NCBI GenBank assembly: GCA_947473475.1 | Contig: CANJBZ010000037.1 | Location: 1 to 39,870 of the forward strand | Source: Alphaproteobacteria bacterium | GTDB taxonomy: Bacteria; Pseudomonadota; Alphaproteobacteria; Micropepsales; Micropepsaceae | DNA length: 39,870 nucleotides | Reading direction: 5' to 3' | In this document: one piece after another, positions 38,613-39,870 of the stretch | Numbering within the stretch: position 1 is the stretch's first letter | Layout: each line of letters starts with the position of its first letter | Program-made: the position numbers and the translations under genes | The notes under the pieces: model-generated | The model's input: the letters and a program-made list of their open reading frames with translations, nothing else | Database searches by the model: none | Told to the model about the DNA's origin: nothing

Positions 38613-39870
38613 TCAATTGGTGGCGTCGGCCGCCGGCGGGTCGCTTTGAATTGGCGCTGGCGCCATCGATGCCGTGGCAAAGTTTAGGCCCAGTGCCTTT
38701 TCGCGCGCCCTGTCGGCCGCGATCTCCGCATCGACCTGTTCGGCGTCATAGCCGCGTTCGGCGAGCGCCTGCGTGCGGCTCTTGAGGCCGGCATCAATCT
38801 GCTCGATCTCGGCGCGTGCGTCCTTCATGGGATCGACCCAATCCCATTTCGGCGGCAGCCAGGCACATGCGATGTATTCGCGCCGGCGGTTTTCGTAGTC
38901 CGGAATATCGAGCGCGCCAGATAACACCGCCACATCCATCCAGCGCGACCACACCCGCCGGCAGAACTGCCAGACCATGACGGCGTGCTGATAGGCTTCG
39001 ATGCGGCGGCGGAATTCGAGCAATGCGAGCCGCGAATTGGAGTAATTCGCCTTCAGCATGTCGTTGCTAAGATACGCGTAAGGAACACCCAGCGCCCCCG
39101 ACACCTGCAGCAGCGTCCGGTACTGGAACGGTTCGTAGGTTTGGCCGACATCGGCAGGGGCCGAGGTCTGCACTTCCTCGCCCGGCTCCAGCATGGTGAT
39201 CTGGCCGGGCTGCAGATCGAGCGTGCGCTCGCCGTCCTCGTCGCTCTCCGCCACGTCGAAGGCTTCGGCCGGGGCCGGTGTCGTGATGAAGAGCGCGTGC
39301 ATCGCCGCGACCTTCTTCCGGTCGAGTTCGGCGTCATCGTACTGGTCCAGAAGAAACAGCTTCACGATGCCGGGAGCAAATCGTGACACGCCACGAATCT
39401 GTCCGGCATCGACCGGATCGACGACGTGCACCACCTCCGTTGCCGGGACGCGAACGATCTCTCCTGCCAAGCCGGGATCGGTGATGTCGCCGGGATGGCG
39501 GCGCAGGAAATGATAGGCCACGCGCCGGCCAATGGCATCGAACTCTATTCCCTGCCTTATGACATTGCCTCCCGGCACGGTTTCGTTCCGGTTCAGCGGC
39601 AGCATCTCGGAGGGGATCATCTGCAGCTGCAGGGGGACAACGAGTCCGTCCACGGGCCTGCGCGGCCGGAAGCGAAAGAACACCTCCCCCGCGATGAACA
39701 CCTCGCGCGCCGCGCGACGCTCAAGGCCGTAGAAATCCGTGAATCCTTCCGCGTCGCTCTCGTCGGTCCAGTCGAGCCAGAGGCGCTGGACCTTGGCCTT
39801 CAGTTCCGCATCGGCAATCGACGAGGACGGCTTGATACCGCTCCCTGCAACATTGCCCGCCCAGCTCTCG
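38613..39870 (-). CDS. Portal protein (lambda B family), 5' end outside the window
   Basis: About 418 C-terminal residues are visible. The open frame runs to the right edge (AGNVAGSGIKPSSSIADAEL, then LWLDWTDESDAEGFTDFYGL), so the apparent internal GTG at 39701 is not the start. Family features are IPSEMLPLNRNETVPGGNVI, QYRTLLQVSGALGVPYAYLS, NDMLKANYSNSRLALLEFRR and WMDVAVLSGALDIPDY. The portal is the DNA entry ring of the capsid. The terminase genes should lie just upstream (to the right, outside the window). The stop lies 7 bases before the protease start. Confidence 0.92.
   Translation of the reverse strand, partial: ESWAGNVAGSGIKPSSSIADAELKAKVQRLWLDWTDESDAEGFTDFYGLERRAAREVFIAGEVFFRFRPRRPVDGLVVPLQLQMIPSEMLPLNRNETVPGGNVIRQGIEFDAIGRRVAYHFLRRHPGDITDPGLAGEIVRVPATEVVHVVDPVDAGQIRGVSRFAPGIVKLFLLDQYDDAELDRKKVAAMHALFITTPAPAEAFDVAESDEDGERTLDLQPGQITMLEPGEEVQTSAPADVGQTYEPFQYRTLLQVSGALGVPYAYLSNDMLKANYSNSRLALLEFRRRIEAYQHAVMVWQFCRRVWSRWMDVAVLSGALDIPDYENRRREYIACAWLPPKWDWVDPMKDARAEIEQIDAGLKSRTQALAERGYDAEQVDAEIAADRAREKALGLNFATASMAPAPIQSDPPAADATN

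Noticed and set aside
18424-39870. Gene transfer agent instead of a prophage
   Set aside because: GTAs of alphaproteobacteria use an HK97-type capsid; here the capsid, decoration, portal and protease/scaffold set is lambda-type, with a full GH19/holin/spanin lysis cassette.
1-39870. CRISPR array or tRNA/rRNA genes
   Set aside because: No regularly spaced repeats with unique spacers and no tRNA or rRNA sequence were recognised; the only tandem arrays are the in-frame repeats of the tail tip gene.

Overview
The window joins a chromosomal heavy-metal resistance island (about 1-17,400) to the late half of a lambda-like siphoprophage (about 18,420 to the right edge). Codon use, the NodT-type outer-membrane factor, the phage gene families (DUF6441-like, DUF6950-like, S49 protease with scaffold) and a FixK/FNR-type operator suggest an alphaproteobacterium, probably of the Rhizobiales/Hyphomicrobiales. 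This is an inference; there is no rRNA, tRNA or housekeeping gene to test it.

Left island, plus strand. The 5' end of an IS3-family orfA (1-176, minus) abuts a short membrane-protein gene. An RND-type divalent-cation efflux operon follows: adaptor (813), CzcA-like pump (2017) and NodT-family outer-membrane factor (5196). A ZntA/CadA-like P1B ATPase comes next (6679). A decayed, deletion-bearing copy of the 3' end of the outer-membrane factor gene lies behind the ATPase (8983-9405).

Left island, minus strand. A convergent six-gene operon runs from 17,360 down to 9,444: OprB-like porin, Met-rich YVTN/YncE-type beta-propeller, an unusual adaptor fused to a CopC-like domain, a CusA-type Cu(I)/Ag(I) pump with all three substrate methionines, a small c-type cytochrome and an unknown soluble protein. 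It has no CusC-type outer-membrane factor, and the adaptor lacks the alpha-hairpin that would dock to one. It may therefore be a non-canonical copper-handling assembly.

A spacer of about 1 kb without a convincing gene (17,361-18,423) separates the island from the prophage.

Prophage, all minus strand, read from the right edge leftward: portal (partial), S49 protease with an internally initiated scaffold, decoration protein, intrinsic terminator, major capsid protein, head-tail connector, [cytochrome cassette], DUF6441-like protein, tail terminator-like protein, tail tube, G/GT tail chaperones made by a -1 frameshift (A AAA AAC), tape measure, two minor tail proteins, DUF6950-like protein, a J-like tail tip protein with long repeats, several tail-fibre or adhesin genes, GH19 endolysin, holin-like protein, and an Rz/Rz1 spanin pair with Rz1 wholly nested inside Rz. 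Start/stop overlaps (ATGA, TGATG) are common, so the genes look like one late operon. Terminase, integrase and early genes are outside the window.

The most striking feature lies between the connector and the DUF6441-like gene. Here a cassette of about 1.3 kb on the opposite strand carries a class II (cytochrome c'-like) c-type cytochrome. A perfect FNR/FixK operator (TTGAT-N4-ATCAA) sits in front of it, at the right distance from a -10-like element. Hairpins and a 15-bp direct repeat flank it. It looks like a prophage-borne moron under host oxygen or nitric-oxide control.
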